This document shows, one piece after another, positions 38,115 through 46,861 of a DNA stretch of 64,000 nucleotides. Source of the stretch: Pseudomonas fluorescens (lineage in GTDB: Bacteria; Pseudomonadota; Gammaproteobacteria; Pseudomonadales; Pseudomonadaceae); the NCBI RefSeq assembly GCF_902497745.1, contig NZ_CABVHJ010000001.1:416388-480387 (forward strand), given 5' to 3'. The position numbers and the translations under genes were made by a program. Below the pieces are notes generated by a model. The model had not been told where the DNA came from. It was given only the letters and a program-made list of their open reading frames with translations, and searched no databases. The stretch's first letter is position 1. Each line of letters begins with the position of its first letter.

Positions 38115-40145
38115 TTACAGATCCAGCACTAGAGGCTGCGTGCTTTGCGCCGGAACGGCACAGCAAATCAGCACATGCCCCGCTTCCGGAATATCCGCCG
38201 GCACCTGTGGATAATTCACCGCACCACTGACCAGCCGGGTCTTGCAGGTTCCACACGAACCACCGCGGCAACTGAACTCCGGACGCAATCCGCGACTTTC
38301 CGCCAGTTCCAGCAGACTCCCGCCATCCGGCTGCCAGCGTGCCTCTTTCGCCGAGCGCTCGAACACCACCGGCACCGATGTGGTCGCAGCGGGCGGTTGT
38401 TCGATAACGATCGCGTCCGGATCGGCCTGACGTTTCAGCGTCGACGGGCCGAAGGTTTCCGCATGAATCTGCGTGTCGCGCACGTCCAGTTCGCGCAAGG
38501 TATCGTACAAGCCTTGAGTAAAACCGCCGGGGCCGCAGAGGACAAAGTCGAGCTGATCAAAGTCCTCGGCATCCAGCACCTTTCTCAGCACTTGCGCGTC
38601 AATACGCCCCGACAGATCGAAATCCTCACCTTCGTGCAGTTCCGCTTCCGGCTGGCTGAGAAGACGCAGGACTCGCACAGAATCGCCTGCGGTTTCGAGC
38701 AGACGATCCAGCTCCTTGCGAAATGGCTGATCCGCCAGACTGCGCGAACTCTGCAGCAACAGCGTCGGACGAATCCCCCGCGTGCGTAAGCCTTGGTAAA
38801 CCACCTCGCGCAGCATCGACAGCAACGGCGTGATGCCGACCCCGGCAGCCAGCAGCACCAACGGTCGCTGTTCCAGCGGCGCCACGGTGAAATGTCCCTG
38901 CGGCGCCCGCGCCTCGAGCACATCACCAACGCGAATCTGCTCATGCAGGTGCGTGGAAATCAGCCCTTCGCGCTTCACGCTGATCCGGTAGAAACCATCC
39001 GATGGCGCACTCGAAAGACTGTAGGTGCGGATATGCACCTCGCCATCAATAGTGAAACGCACTGGCAAATGCTGACCCGCGAGAAACACTGGCAACCCGG
39101 CGCCATCGGTTGGCTCCAGATAAATTGAACGGATGCTGCGACTTTCTGCTTCGATCTTCGCTACGCGCAACGGCCGCCATTGATTACCCAGTGCCTGCGC
39201 CTGCAAACGCGCGTCCGCCTCGGCCCAATTGCCGGTCAACAGACTGGTCGGCGACATACCGTCGAAGCGCCAGCGCAACGCCAGTGCGGCCGGGCGGCGC
39301 ACCAGCTTCTCCACCTCAAATGTCCACAGCCGCTCCGCACCTTGAAAGGCTTCGATCTGCGGGTCATCGAGAAGGATCTCGGTACGCCCGCTCAGTTGCA
39401 GCAGATCACCTGTGGAAAAGTCGATGAACAGCAAGCCAGCCTTGGGGTTGAGCAGTAAATTGCCGAGGGTGTTGAAGTGCAGATTGCCGGCGAAGTCAGG
39501 GATGGTCAGACGATTGCCTTCCACCCGTACGAAACCGGCCTGGCCGCCACGATGAGAAACATCCACTGCCCGCTGACCGTCGACATCCACATAACTGGCG
39601 ACAAAAAACGTATCGGCGCCAGTGATCAGCGCGGTGGCCGCATTATCGAGGCCGTTCAGATGCTCAGCCGGACGTGTCTGCGGATCCGTCAGCGGCACAC
39701 GCTGAAACTGGCGCAGTTGAATGTACTGCGGGCAGTTGCCGAAGGCCTGATCCACGCTCACATCGAATCCGTCAGCCGTCAGATTGCCAACATGACCGTT
39801 GAGGCGATTGCGCCGACGGGTGTGCAACTCGATGCCGAGCAAACCGATAGGTTCGCCATTGCGCAGTTGCGCCGGGTCATTGGCAGCGGTCTGACTGGCG
39901 AAATGCAGATGCTCGGGATCCGGCGAATGGGCAAACCCCGGCGCACCTTCAAGCACACTGGCCCATGGCCGCCCGTCCGTATCGACGGCGCCGTACAGCA
40001 TGAAAGGCAATTGCTGATAGAACTCGCGGTGCTGGTCTGGCATCCAGGTGCGAATCACCTTACGCCCAAAGGCTTCCATGCGATCGGCGACCCCGACTTT
40101 TGCCTGCAACTGTTGCTCGCCGGCATGCCACGGTGAACGTTCCAT
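38115..40145 (-). CDS. PNPOx-like / ferredoxin reductase / 2Fe-2S fusion flavoprotein
   Basis: A multidomain redox protein of about 676 residues. The N-terminal third (about 30-330) resembles pyridoxamine-phosphate-oxidase-like flavin-binding barrels. The middle (about 330-570) is a ferredoxin-NADP reductase module (RTYSLSS for FAD, LLAAGVGITPLLSMLREV for nucleotide, LCGPGGF). The C-terminal ~85 residues are a plant-type 2Fe-2S ferredoxin with all four cysteines (FSCRGGSCGTCKT and LICCAVP). Electrons should flow NAD(P)H to FAD to 2Fe-2S to a partner or to the barrel domain. The start may be 40145 or 40148 (tandem ATGs). A GST gene lies upstream in the same direction. Confidence 0.82.
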   Translation of the reverse strand: MERSPWHAGEQQLQAKVGVADRMEAFGRKVIRTWMPDQHREFYQQLPFMLYGAVDTDGRPWASVLEGAPGFAHSPDPEHLHFASQTAANDPAQLRNGEPIGLLGIELHTRRRNRLNGHVGNLTADGFDVSVDQAFGNCPQYIQLRQFQRVPLTDPQTRPAEHLNGLDNAATALITGADTFFVASYVDVDGQRAVDVSHRGGQAGFVRVEGNRLTIPDFAGNLHFNTLGNLLLNPKAGLLFIDFSTGDLLQLSGRTEILLDDPQIEAFQGAERLWTFEVEKLVRRPAALALRWRFDGMSPTSLLTGNWAEADARLQAQALGNQWRPLRVAKIEAESRSIRSIYLEPTDGAGLPVFLAGQHLPVRFTIDGEVHIRTYSLSSAPSDGFYRISVKREGLISTHLHEQIRVGDVLEARAPQGHFTVAPLEQRPLVLLAAGVGITPLLSMLREVVYQGLRTRGIRPTLLLQSSRSLADQPFRKELDRLLETAGDSVRVLRLLSQPEAELHEGEDFDLSGRIDAQVLRKVLDAEDFDQLDFVLCGPGGFTQGLYDTLRELDVRDTQIHAETFGPSTLKRQADPDAIVIEQPPAATTSVPVVFERSAKEARWQPDGGSLLELAESRGLRPEFSCRGGSCGTCKTRLVSGAVNYPQVPADIPEAGHVLICCAVPAQSTQPLVLDL

Positions 40146-40190
40146 CATGACCTCTCCTCTGCACCCTCGGCACAGTGTGGATTGTGAGAA

Positions 40191-40817
40191 TCAGACTGCG
40201 GTTTGCAGACCGGCAACAGTGCGTGGCATGCCGACAAAACCGGGCAAGGCTTCAACCCGGGCCAGCCAGGCGCGAACGTAGGCGTAATCATCCAGCGACA
40301 CATTGCCTTCCGGTGCATGGGCGATGTAACTGTAGGCCGAAACGTCGGCAATGGTCGGTTCGGCACCGGCCAGATACGCCGTTTTGCCCAACTCGGCATC
40401 CATCACCTTGAGCAGGTTGTGCGCACGGGTAATCGCTTCTTCAGCATTCAGTTGCGCGCCGAATACGGTGACCAGTCGCGCCGCAGCGGGGCCGAATGCA
40501 ATCGGCCCGGCGGCCGCCGACAACCAGCGCTGCACATGTGCTGCACCGACCGGGTCGGTAGGCAGCCAACGACCGTTGCCATATTTCTGCGCCAGGTACA
40601 CCAGAATTGCGTTGGAGTCGGCCAGCACTACGCCGTCGTCATCGATTGCTGGTACCTGCCCGAAGCTGTTGATCGCCAGATACGCTGGCTGTTTGTGTTC
40701 ACCTTTCGCCAGATCGACGAAGATCAGCTCGGTCGGCAGTTGCAGCAGGGACAACATCAGCTCGACACGGTGGGCGTGGCCGGAACGTGGGAAGTTGTAG
40801 AGTTTGATCGCTTGCAT
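40191..40817 (-). CDS. Glutathione S-transferase family protein
   Basis: A 208-residue GST with an N-terminal thioredoxin-fold domain (about 1-80: [20 protein letters not shown], then the cis-Pro context [10 protein letters not shown] and the glutathione-binding [15 protein letters not shown]) and an all-helical C-terminal domain. The active residue is probably the Ser at about residue 13. It lies between the oxidoreductase fusion and a LysR gene, all leftward. That regulator may control the group. A 45-base gap separates it from the oxidoreductase gene. Confidence 0.9.
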   Translation of the reverse strand: MQAIKLYNFPRSGHAHRVELMLSLLQLPTELIFVDLAKGEHKQPAYLAINSFGQVPAIDDDGVVLADSNAILVYLAQKYGNGRWLPTDPVGAAHVQRWLSAAAGPIAFGPAAARLVTVFGAQLNAEEAITRAHNLLKVMDAELGKTAYLAGAEPTIADVSAYSYIAHAPEGNVSLDDYAYVRAWLARVEALPGFVGMPRTVAGLQTAV

Positions 40818-40922
40818 GGTCGACTCCGCTGAACAGGGGCGCCGCTGCGGGGATGAGCGCGCCGATGGAAGCCATCTTGCGCTGATCGCGAAAACAACAG
40901 AATCACCAGCAAACGCAATCGA

Positions 40923-41849
40923 TTATTTCACTGAGTGCAATAACGCTGCATTTTTCAACGCTGGATGTTCGCGCAAAGCCTCTGCCGTGAAATCGACAAA
41001 ACTGCGGATCCGCGCTGGAGCCTTGCGCCCCCCCTGATACACGACATGAATCGGCAGCGGTGGCAATTCGAATTCCGCGAGGACGATTTCCAGCTCACCG
41101 GCGGCAACCTGGCTCGCCACTTGATAGGACAGCACACGGGTCAAACCCAGGCCCATGCAAGTTGCGGTAATCGCAGCCTGATTGGCGGTAACGATCAGAC
41201 GCGGCTCGGGACGCACACTCAGCGGTTCGCCATCATCGAGAAACGGCCAGGTGCGTTGCTGGCCAATCGCTGAAGTCGCCACCACCGGCGCTCCCGCCAA
41301 TGCGTGGGGATGAGCCGGTCGGCCATATTTGGCAAAGTAGTCCGGCGAGCCGCAAATGACCCGACGCACCTCACCCACCCGAATCGCATGCTGACTGCTG
41401 TCCGGCAGATCACCGATGCGCACCGCCACATCGATACCCTCCTCGACCATGTTGACGATCCGATCAACCAGTACGGCGTTAATCGTGACATCCGGATACT
41501 GCGCGAGATAACGTGCCATCAGCGGCGTCACAAACAAATCACCGAACAACACCGGCGCCGTCACCGTCAGTTGTCCACGCGGCTCGGCGTGACTGCCCGC
41601 CGCTGAATCCTCGGCTTCCTGCACCTCGGCGAGAATCCTCCGGCAATCTTCAAGATACCGTTGCCCCGCTTCGCTCAAATGCACACTGCGTGTGGTGCGA
41701 ATCAGCAACTGCGTACCGATGCGCTGCTCTAGCGCCGCGACCGCACGCGTGACGCTGGCCGCTGACAGACCCAGACGTCGCGCAGCGGAGGAGAAACCTT
41801 GCTCCTGAGCGACTGTGGTGAAGATGTGCATTTCCTGGAAGCGATCCAT
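40923..41849 (-). CDS. LysR family transcriptional regulator
   Basis: A 308-residue LysR-type regulator. The winged helix-turn-helix lies at residues 1-60 (MHIFTTVAQEQGFSSAARRL) and the effector-binding domain in the remainder. It is the last chromosomal gene before the Tn7-like element, whose left end is 50 bases upstream of its start codon. The insertion could have changed its promoter, since only the inferred glmS terminator and 20 further bases remain between them. It likely regulates the GST/oxidoreductase genes that follow in the same direction. Confidence 0.92.
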   Translation of the reverse strand: MDRFQEMHIFTTVAQEQGFSSAARRLGLSAASVTRAVAALEQRIGTQLLIRTTRSVHLSEAGQRYLEDCRRILAEVQEAEDSAAGSHAEPRGQLTVTAPVLFGDLFVTPLMARYLAQYPDVTINAVLVDRIVNMVEEGIDVAVRIGDLPDSSQHAIRVGEVRRVICGSPDYFAKYGRPAHPHALAGAPVVATSAIGQQRTWPFLDDGEPLSVRPEPRLIVTANQAAITATCMGLGLTRVLSYQVASQVAAGELEIVLAEFELPPLPIHVVYQGGRKAPARIRSFVDFTAEALREHPALKNAALLHSVK

Positions 41850-41870
41850 GGAGCCTCTCGAATCAGATAC

Positions 41871-41899
41871 AAAAATCGCAGCCGAAGCTGCGATTTTTT
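41871..41899 (-). terminator. Leftward intrinsic terminator at the transposon junction (probable glmS terminator)
   Basis: Read on the minus strand, the stem ATCGCAGC/GCTGCGAT closes on a UUCG tetraloop and is followed by TTTTTG, a classical intrinsic terminator for a gene lying to the right. No such gene is adjacent now: the Tn7-like left end begins at 41899. I infer that the gene was glmS, because Tn7 family elements insert just past its 3' end and glmS lies near the PA5538-type locus in pseudomonads. Confidence 0.75.
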
Positions 41900-42075
41900 G
41901 TGCTGAACCTACGAAATAAAGTCTGTCGAATCGAGCCCTGCAAGTTCAGGGATTAACCGGCGGACAAAGCAGAAATAAAGTCAGTCGAAAACCCGGTTTT
42001 AAACGTTTTGGCGTGCAATCTACTAAATAAAGTCTGTCGGAAACCGGTGCCACATTCCTACGAGATAAAAACTAC
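41899..42075 (+). repeat. Tn7-like left end with spaced TnsB-binding-site repeats
   Basis: Three near-identical direct repeats of AAATAAAGTC(T/A)GTCG begin at 41914, 41973 and 42025, with a weaker fourth (AGATAAAAAC) at about 42063. Spacings are 59, 52 and about 38 bases. The core AATAAAGTCT equals the conserved part of the TnsB sites in E. coli Tn7, whose left end also has three spread-out sites. The TGT terminus lies at 41899; the bases just outside are a T run, so a 5-base target duplication cannot be read unambiguously. Confidence 0.85.
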
Positions 42076-42312
42076 CGCATCTCCGATTTTCTATGGCTTG
42101 CCGCACCGCCGAACATCATGATGCCGTAGGTATCTCCAGCCGTCGAACGTCCAGTTGAGAAGCCGACTGACTAAGCTAAGAGCTACGAGATCACATCTCA
42201 GCCACCGCTGTAGGTACTTAACCGCCCAAAGATTGATGCACGACCAAGGTCAGCTGCTATCCTTTTCCATGCATCATCGATATTTGCGCTACCTAAAAAG
42301 CACATGAAATCT

Positions 42313-43656
42313 CTACTTCTTCCTTCCTCGCGGCTTGCCTAGCGTGCTGCCAGAGCGGAGGCGCTGACCCTCAACAATGCCACAAGCCTCCTCTAAAGCA
42401 CGCATCGCTATCATTAGACTTCCGCGTAACGCCTCTTCACGCTCTATGGCTTCAGATGTTTCTTGGGTCCTTTGCGAGGAAGCTTTTCGTTTGGCGACGT
42501 TGGCGAAAGAACCCACGATCATAGGTGCAAGTTCGACGTCTATGAGCCACGGAGAACGCGTACGAAATGGAAGAGGCGCACTCCGCCTCCTATCAAGGAG
42601 AATCCTGAGCTCCCCAATTGAAATATCCGAAGTTACTTCGGAGTTTAGTTGAAGCCCTTGATTCAACACAGTCCATCCAAAACCATTGAAATTTCGAAGT
42701 GCTGACTCACGACCTAACATAACTGCGAAAGCACAATATGCCGCCACAACCAGCCCCGAAGAATCCATACTTCGTGCAAGATCTAGAAATTCAAATGATC
42801 CTAACTCTATTAAGCTAATTAGAAACCCCAACTCTAAAGGGCTGCGAGATTTATCATTGGAGCTCCCAAGAGCGTCCATGACTATATCATATCTTTTTTC
42901 TCTACTGCTAACGGCCCGTAACTCGCGGGTAATCTGAGGAATCGTACGCTGAAGCAGATCACGCTGGCCCCAATCGATTTGTCTTTCTAGCCATGCTTGG
43001 ATCTGATGGCCTAAAATTTCAGATGAAGCTTCTTTACCTTCCGAACTATCAGAAAGAGTCCGTAGAAAATCAGACAAACTCAAAATATTAGTTACTGTAG
43101 TAAAATTAACTTCATTTTCGGTTATTTCACTTGCCTCCAACCACCGCTCCGCGAGACCAGAAAGCGATTTACCTTGCCACCCTCTAATTATCGCTTGCGC
43201 ACAAACAAATGATAACGTTCGACGAACAGAGTCCATTCCCATGGTTCGAAGATCGGCTTCCGAACTTATAAGTGATGTGAGCTCACCAATAATTAAACCC
43301 ACAAACCCCAAAGCTCTAGTAGCATCAAGCTGCTTGAATTCATACGGATTTTCACATCCAAAATCTTCAACAGCCCATGCTTTCATTGCAGATGTAACTG
43401 GTGTCACGGCACTTGGTAGCGCTAGCAATCTTGGGAGCAAACTACTTATATTTTCTCTAGAAGTAACTATTATAGAGGGAACGTCATTATTTATGTTGTA
43501 GTCGTCTACCCATAGGATACGTACCTGATTAGGAGCCAAAGGGGCTCCGAGTTCAAAGTCTCTGATTAGATAAGATGTGTCCTTCAGCTCTCTAGGCCGT
43601 GAAAGAGCACGCACCAGATCGCCAGCTTCGACATTGACATTTCGAAACCTTTTCAT
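42313..43656 (-). CDS. Unknown helical protein of the kinase-helicase cassette
   Basis: A 447-residue protein not assigned to any family. It is mostly predicted alpha-helical, with many Leu/Ser-rich segments and a basic C-terminal tail ending GRKK. The first ~75 residues (for example VRILWVDDYNINNDVPSIIV) look like a small separate beta-rich domain. There is no signal peptide, transmembrane helix or clear nuclease or ATPase motif. Its start overlaps the helicase gene stop by 4 bases, so it is translated with that helicase and is probably a functional partner. Base composition is AT-rich compared with the chromosome, supporting transfer. It is the cassette gene nearest the transposon left end. 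Confidence 0.78.
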   Translation of the reverse strand: MKRFRNVNVEAGDLVRALSRPRELKDTSYLIRDFELGAPLAPNQVRILWVDDYNINNDVPSIIVTSRENISSLLPRLLALPSAVTPVTSAMKAWAVEDFGCENPYEFKQLDATRALGFVGLIIGELTSLISSEADLRTMGMDSVRRTLSFVCAQAIIRGWQGKSLSGLAERWLEASEITENEVNFTTVTNILSLSDFLRTLSDSSEGKEASSEILGHQIQAWLERQIDWGQRDLLQRTIPQITRELRAVSSREKRYDIVMDALGSSNDKSRSPLELGFLISLIELGSFEFLDLARSMDSSGLVVAAYCAFAVMLGRESALRNFNGFGWTVLNQGLQLNSEVTSDISIGELRILLDRRRSAPLPFRTRSPWLIDVELAPMIVGSFANVAKRKASSQRTQETSEAIEREEALRGSLMIAMRALEEACGIVEGQRLRSGSTLGKPRGRKK

Positions 43657-44810
43657 ATTTTTCTTCCGAATAAGCTCTTTATAGAAATTTTATCAACGTT
43701 AGGCTTCGCGATCGCCGATGCGAAGAAAGCATGAAGAGGCTTTTCGTGATAGATATCTAAGACAGTTTTAGCTCGTGTAACTGCCATGAAAGCAACTCTT
43801 CGTTCGTGTTTATTGAAAGCCGAAAAATCATCTGCAGAAACTATATGCGTGCACCGGTATTCAAGACCTTTGGAGGAATGGACCGTACTTACCCATATGG
43901 GAAGCGCTGGATCAAATTCGCGACTCATAGCATTAGTGACAAAGCCAGACAAATCCGGATCCTTGTTAAGCTTTCCGACAACCTCTTTGACTCGATCTCG
44001 GTGGGGAATGAGAACGCCAAGCATTTGATTTGGGTAGACAGCTAACTGTTTAACTAATTTTTTAATTAGTACTTTTATTTGGGAGTCCAGATCAATACCA
44101 CCGGTAACGTCAACGTCGCCCCGATCACCTTTATATTGATGAGTTTCGAGCATAGAGGTGTGCCCAAGTTTTCCGGCCATAATTTTGTCGGCAACCTCAA
44201 GAATGGCGGGAGCGACTCGATGGTGATACTTTAGGGTAATCGATGCCCCCCAACTATACTCTTGAAGCCATTGAGATCCAGAGACACCAGTGCCGTAAAT
44301 TCCTTGACGTGAATCAGCAGCACAGCATAAATTCTTCGCCAGATATTTGAAAATGTTCAAGTCTTCTGCGGAATAATCCTGCGCTTCGTCAATAAATATG
44401 ACTGGGTAGGAATTCTGGCCATTGCCGCTACTCATCAGCTCAGCCATCGCGAGCTTTATTGCCGTATCTCTTTCCGCGTAAGACTCTCCGTCTACTCGCG
44501 GCGGCAAAAAATCGTGATCACCGAGAACCTGCTCTAACAATTTACGCTGAGTTATAATCCGGTTCTCAGGGAATGAGTAAAGACCCGCACCTGTACGGAC
44601 AAAATTTTGCAACAAGCTGGTGTAGCAAATAATGTAAAACTCCGCATCAGGCGATGCAAGTACTAAGTGATTTGCTCGAAGCAGGAGCAAGTTTGTCTTG
44701 CCACTTCCTGGGGGGCCCTTAAGGATTATGTCTGAATCGAGGTCTTCCTCAAGAACTTTGATCTGTTCGTCAAGTAATTCATTTTCATCAATCCACCATG
44801 TCCCAGACAT
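43653..44810 (-). CDS. Compact UvrD/Rep-like superfamily 1 helicase
   Basis: A 385-residue protein with a full set of SF1A motifs: Walker A GPPGSGKT (32-39), motif II DEAQD (141-145), motif III region ADSRQGIYG (165-173), motif IV region LKYHHRVAPAIL (193-204), motif V VSTVHSSKGLEYR (307-319) and motif VI VAFMAVTRAKTV (339-350). At half the length of UvrD (about 720 residues) it lacks space for the full 1B and 2B subdomains, so it may be a minimal motor or an ATP-driven sensor rather than a processive helicase. It lies 18 bases after the kinase gene and overlaps the unknown protein gene by 4. A role in phage or plasmid defence is a hypothesis based on its mobile setting. Confidence 0.85.
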   Translation of the reverse strand: MSGTWWIDENELLDEQIKVLEEDLDSDIILKGPPGSGKTNLLLLRANHLVLASPDAEFYIICYTSLLQNFVRTGAGLYSFPENRIITQRKLLEQVLGDHDFLPPRVDGESYAERDTAIKLAMAELMSSGNGQNSYPVIFIDEAQDYSAEDLNIFKYLAKNLCCAADSRQGIYGTGVSGSQWLQEYSWGASITLKYHHRVAPAILEVADKIMAGKLGHTSMLETHQYKGDRGDVDVTGGIDLDSQIKVLIKKLVKQLAVYPNQMLGVLIPHRDRVKEVVGKLNKDPDLSGFVTNAMSREFDPALPIWVSTVHSSKGLEYRCTHIVSADDFSAFNKHERRVAFMAVTRAKTVLDIYHEKPLHAFFASAIAKPNVDKISIKSLFGRKI

Positions 44811-44828
44811 CGCTAAGTCTCCATTTTT

Positions 44829-46178
44829 TTATTCGGCAATCAACTCTTCGATTATCGTAATCATCCAATCTTGAAACTTATCGGAGAAAGTTTCAAGATT
44901 CTCTAGAGCAGGTCCAAGTTTTGTCCAGCCAATTTCTGTGTCTGCTAGCCCTTTAGATGCTCTCACATAAACATCTACAGTTTGCCTGTCCTGGAAAGTC
45001 TCTATCGCAATTTGAAAGCGAAAATTCGTATTGAGACCAAGCTTGGGTGCTGGATCAAAGGCGTAGGTAATGGCTGGGCCAGGATATATGTGCCCGTTGA
45101 TAGCTGTCGCTCTGGAAGGCATAATAGTGCTTAGCTCGGCAAGTGCAGCATCGAATTGAGCTCTGGCAAAATTAACCGTCTGGGCTACTCTCACTTCATC
45201 TAATCGGCGACTTTCCAACCTCTCGAGCACGTCAGTGCGGCCTATAATATTATTAAGTCTCAGCCTTTTTTGCAGAGCATCTTTTCTTGCAGAAAGCGAT
45301 GGTTTACTTGGTTCGCTATCGGAGATCATAAAGTCCTCCCAGCAAACTAACTCAAGCCTTTCAAGTGGTTGTTTTAGTAGACAACGGGTCGCAAGACTGC
45401 ACAAATGATTGTCGACTTCGTCAGATGCCACTACAACTTGCTCGTTGTTTATCGCTACCACGAGATCGGCGTGTCTCCCAGTCGCGTTGTAAAAAATAGG
45501 CTTCCGGATAATAAGATCATGTAGTACTGCACCGATTTGATAAAAAGTTATGGCTCGCCAACCATTTAGAGAGTCATCCTCACGGCCATGTATCATCTCG
45601 GGCGGACTATATTGATGCGTACCAATAAAGGCTTTTGACACCTGCAAAAGAGTAGCTGAACTGTCGCCATGTGGTTTCATAACACCGAAATCTAGCAACT
45701 TCAAAGAAGAAAAGTCTTCATTTACATGAATATTACTTGGCTTTATATCTCGATGTGTAAAGCCCCACATTTCAAGTTGCATGGCAGCACTGGCTAATTG
45801 TTCTATCAGCACCGCTATATTTTGGGGAGGGATTAAATGTAGGACTTCGCTGAGGGGACGCCCCTCTGCAACTTCCATCGCGACGAAGAAGTGCCCAGTA
45901 TTTTCGCACACACCTGCGTCAATGATATTTACAATGTTTTTGTGTCGTTTTTCTATCAGAGTCCGTTCACGATTAACTCTTACCTGCTGCGCCTCCCGGC
46001 CATACTGCTCGGTCAGTGCGGGGTGAAATACTTTCAAGACTGCTACCCGCTCAGCATGCTGCGCGTGCAAAATAACAGCCGATTTTCCATGCGATATATA
46101 ACCTGTTAGCTTCCAGCCAGCCACCTCTTGGCCCGCTATAAGTTTGTCCGAAAAAACCTTGGCCTCTGCAAAATCCAT
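44829..46178 (-). CDS. Serine/threonine protein kinase with C-terminal extension
   Basis: A 449-residue Hanks-type kinase. The ATP Lys is K49 in AVLKVFH; the glycine loop is degenerate (GYISHGKSAV). The catalytic loop HRDIKPSN lies at 142-149, DFG at 163-165 and the APE-equivalent PPE at 192-194, so it looks active. The kinase domain ends near residue 270. The remaining ~180 residues are a helical linker and a beta-rich domain of unknown type. No transmembrane segment is seen, so it is cytosolic, unlike PASTA kinases. It lies 18 bases before the compact helicase gene, in one leftward AT-rich operon. Confidence 0.88.
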   Translation of the reverse strand: MDFAEAKVFSDKLIAGQEVAGWKLTGYISHGKSAVILHAQHAERVAVLKVFHPALTEQYGREAQQVRVNRERTLIEKRHKNIVNIIDAGVCENTGHFFVAMEVAEGRPLSEVLHLIPPQNIAVLIEQLASAAMQLEMWGFTHRDIKPSNIHVNEDFSSLKLLDFGVMKPHGDSSATLLQVSKAFIGTHQYSPPEMIHGREDDSLNGWRAITFYQIGAVLHDLIIRKPIFYNATGRHADLVVAINNEQVVVASDEVDNHLCSLATRCLLKQPLERLELVCWEDFMISDSEPSKPSLSARKDALQKRLRLNNIIGRTDVLERLESRRLDEVRVAQTVNFARAQFDAALAELSTIMPSRATAINGHIYPGPAITYAFDPAPKLGLNTNFRFQIAIETFQDRQTVDVYVRASKGLADTEIGWTKLGPALENLETFSDKFQDWMITIIEELIAE

Positions 46179-46195
46179 TTATATTTCTCGAGCAA

Positions 46196-46747
46196 TTAGC
46201 AGCGGATGTAACGGAAATTGTCGGCAACTAGCATAACCTCGCATCCACTAGCAGCCGCCTCACTTAGCCCATCATTGTAATGTTGTACGAAATCAAGAGA
46301 GTCCATGTGTGAACGTATTTCTAAAGCACTGGGGTTAGAGTTACTCCAGTAGAATTGATAAACCCCAAATAAATCTTTACATTTAGCACTGTAGCAAACT
46401 GAGTAATTTCCGACTGGCTCAATTACTATTAGCGAAAAATCCCCATTAACATATCCCGCCGCGGTAAGGGCATCGCCCGTACAAAATAGCGCTTTTTCCC
46501 TATAAGCAATGCCGAACCTATCAGAGAACCACTCGTTCAAAATTTGATGAATAGCGAGCGGCATATCCCGAGGTCTTCTTGCCCTCTGTAGATTTGGATT
46601 GGAGATGACCCCCATAGCGCCTGATAGGTACTTGGCTGAATGCGCACGAAAAAGCTTTGGGCCAACTGATACCATTTTTCCTTCCTTTTCAATGGGATCC
46701 ACGATCACAAACAATCTAGTACCGTAGGTAGCGCCTCCTTGGCCCAA
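46196..46747 (-). CDS. Hypothetical protein before the kinase gene (TTG start or frameshifted)
   Basis: An open frame of 183 codons, 17 bases before the kinase gene and in the same direction. It has no family I can name. It is cysteine-containing in the C-terminal half (FCTGD, SVCYSAKCKD, GCEVM, terminal RC). The only start in this frame is a TTG at 46747. An ATG at 46770 opens a second frame (MTTPTAL) that stops after 21 codons. Comparison with the related sequence at about 48840-48865 suggests a one-base deletion has separated a start MTTPTAL from the rest. The gene may therefore be damaged, or the TTG may be used. It may belong with the plasmid-like block upstream rather than with the kinase. 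Confidence 0.55.
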   Translation of the reverse strand: MGQGGATYGTRLFVIVDPIEKEGKMVSVGPKLFRAHSAKYLSGAMGVISNPNLQRARRPRDMPLAIHQILNEWFSDRFGIAYREKALFCTGDALTAAGYVNGDFSLIVIEPVGNYSVCYSAKCKDLFGVYQFYWSNSNPSALEIRSHMDSLDFVQHYNDGLSEAAASGCEVMLVADNFRYIRC

Positions 46748-46861
46748 TGAAGCGCAGTGGGAGTGGTCATATGCTTTTACCCATCATAGATTCATCCAGC
46801 GAGGCTGGGGGAATTGTTCATACGCATCATCCCTCGAGGATAGCATTAGCCCGCGGGTTTG
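46747..46861. repeat. Degenerate ~100-nt direct repeat, copy 1
   Basis: The perfect 26-base core TACCCATCATAGATTCATCC at 46778, continuing to 46803, recurs at 48873-48898. Flanking similarity extends on both sides: on the minus strand it runs from the last codons of a small gene (CCCGCGGGCTAA) through an intergenic leader to an ATG-ACC/ACA-ACT start. The repeat brackets the block of small plasmid-like genes and could have mediated recombination. Confidence 0.75.
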
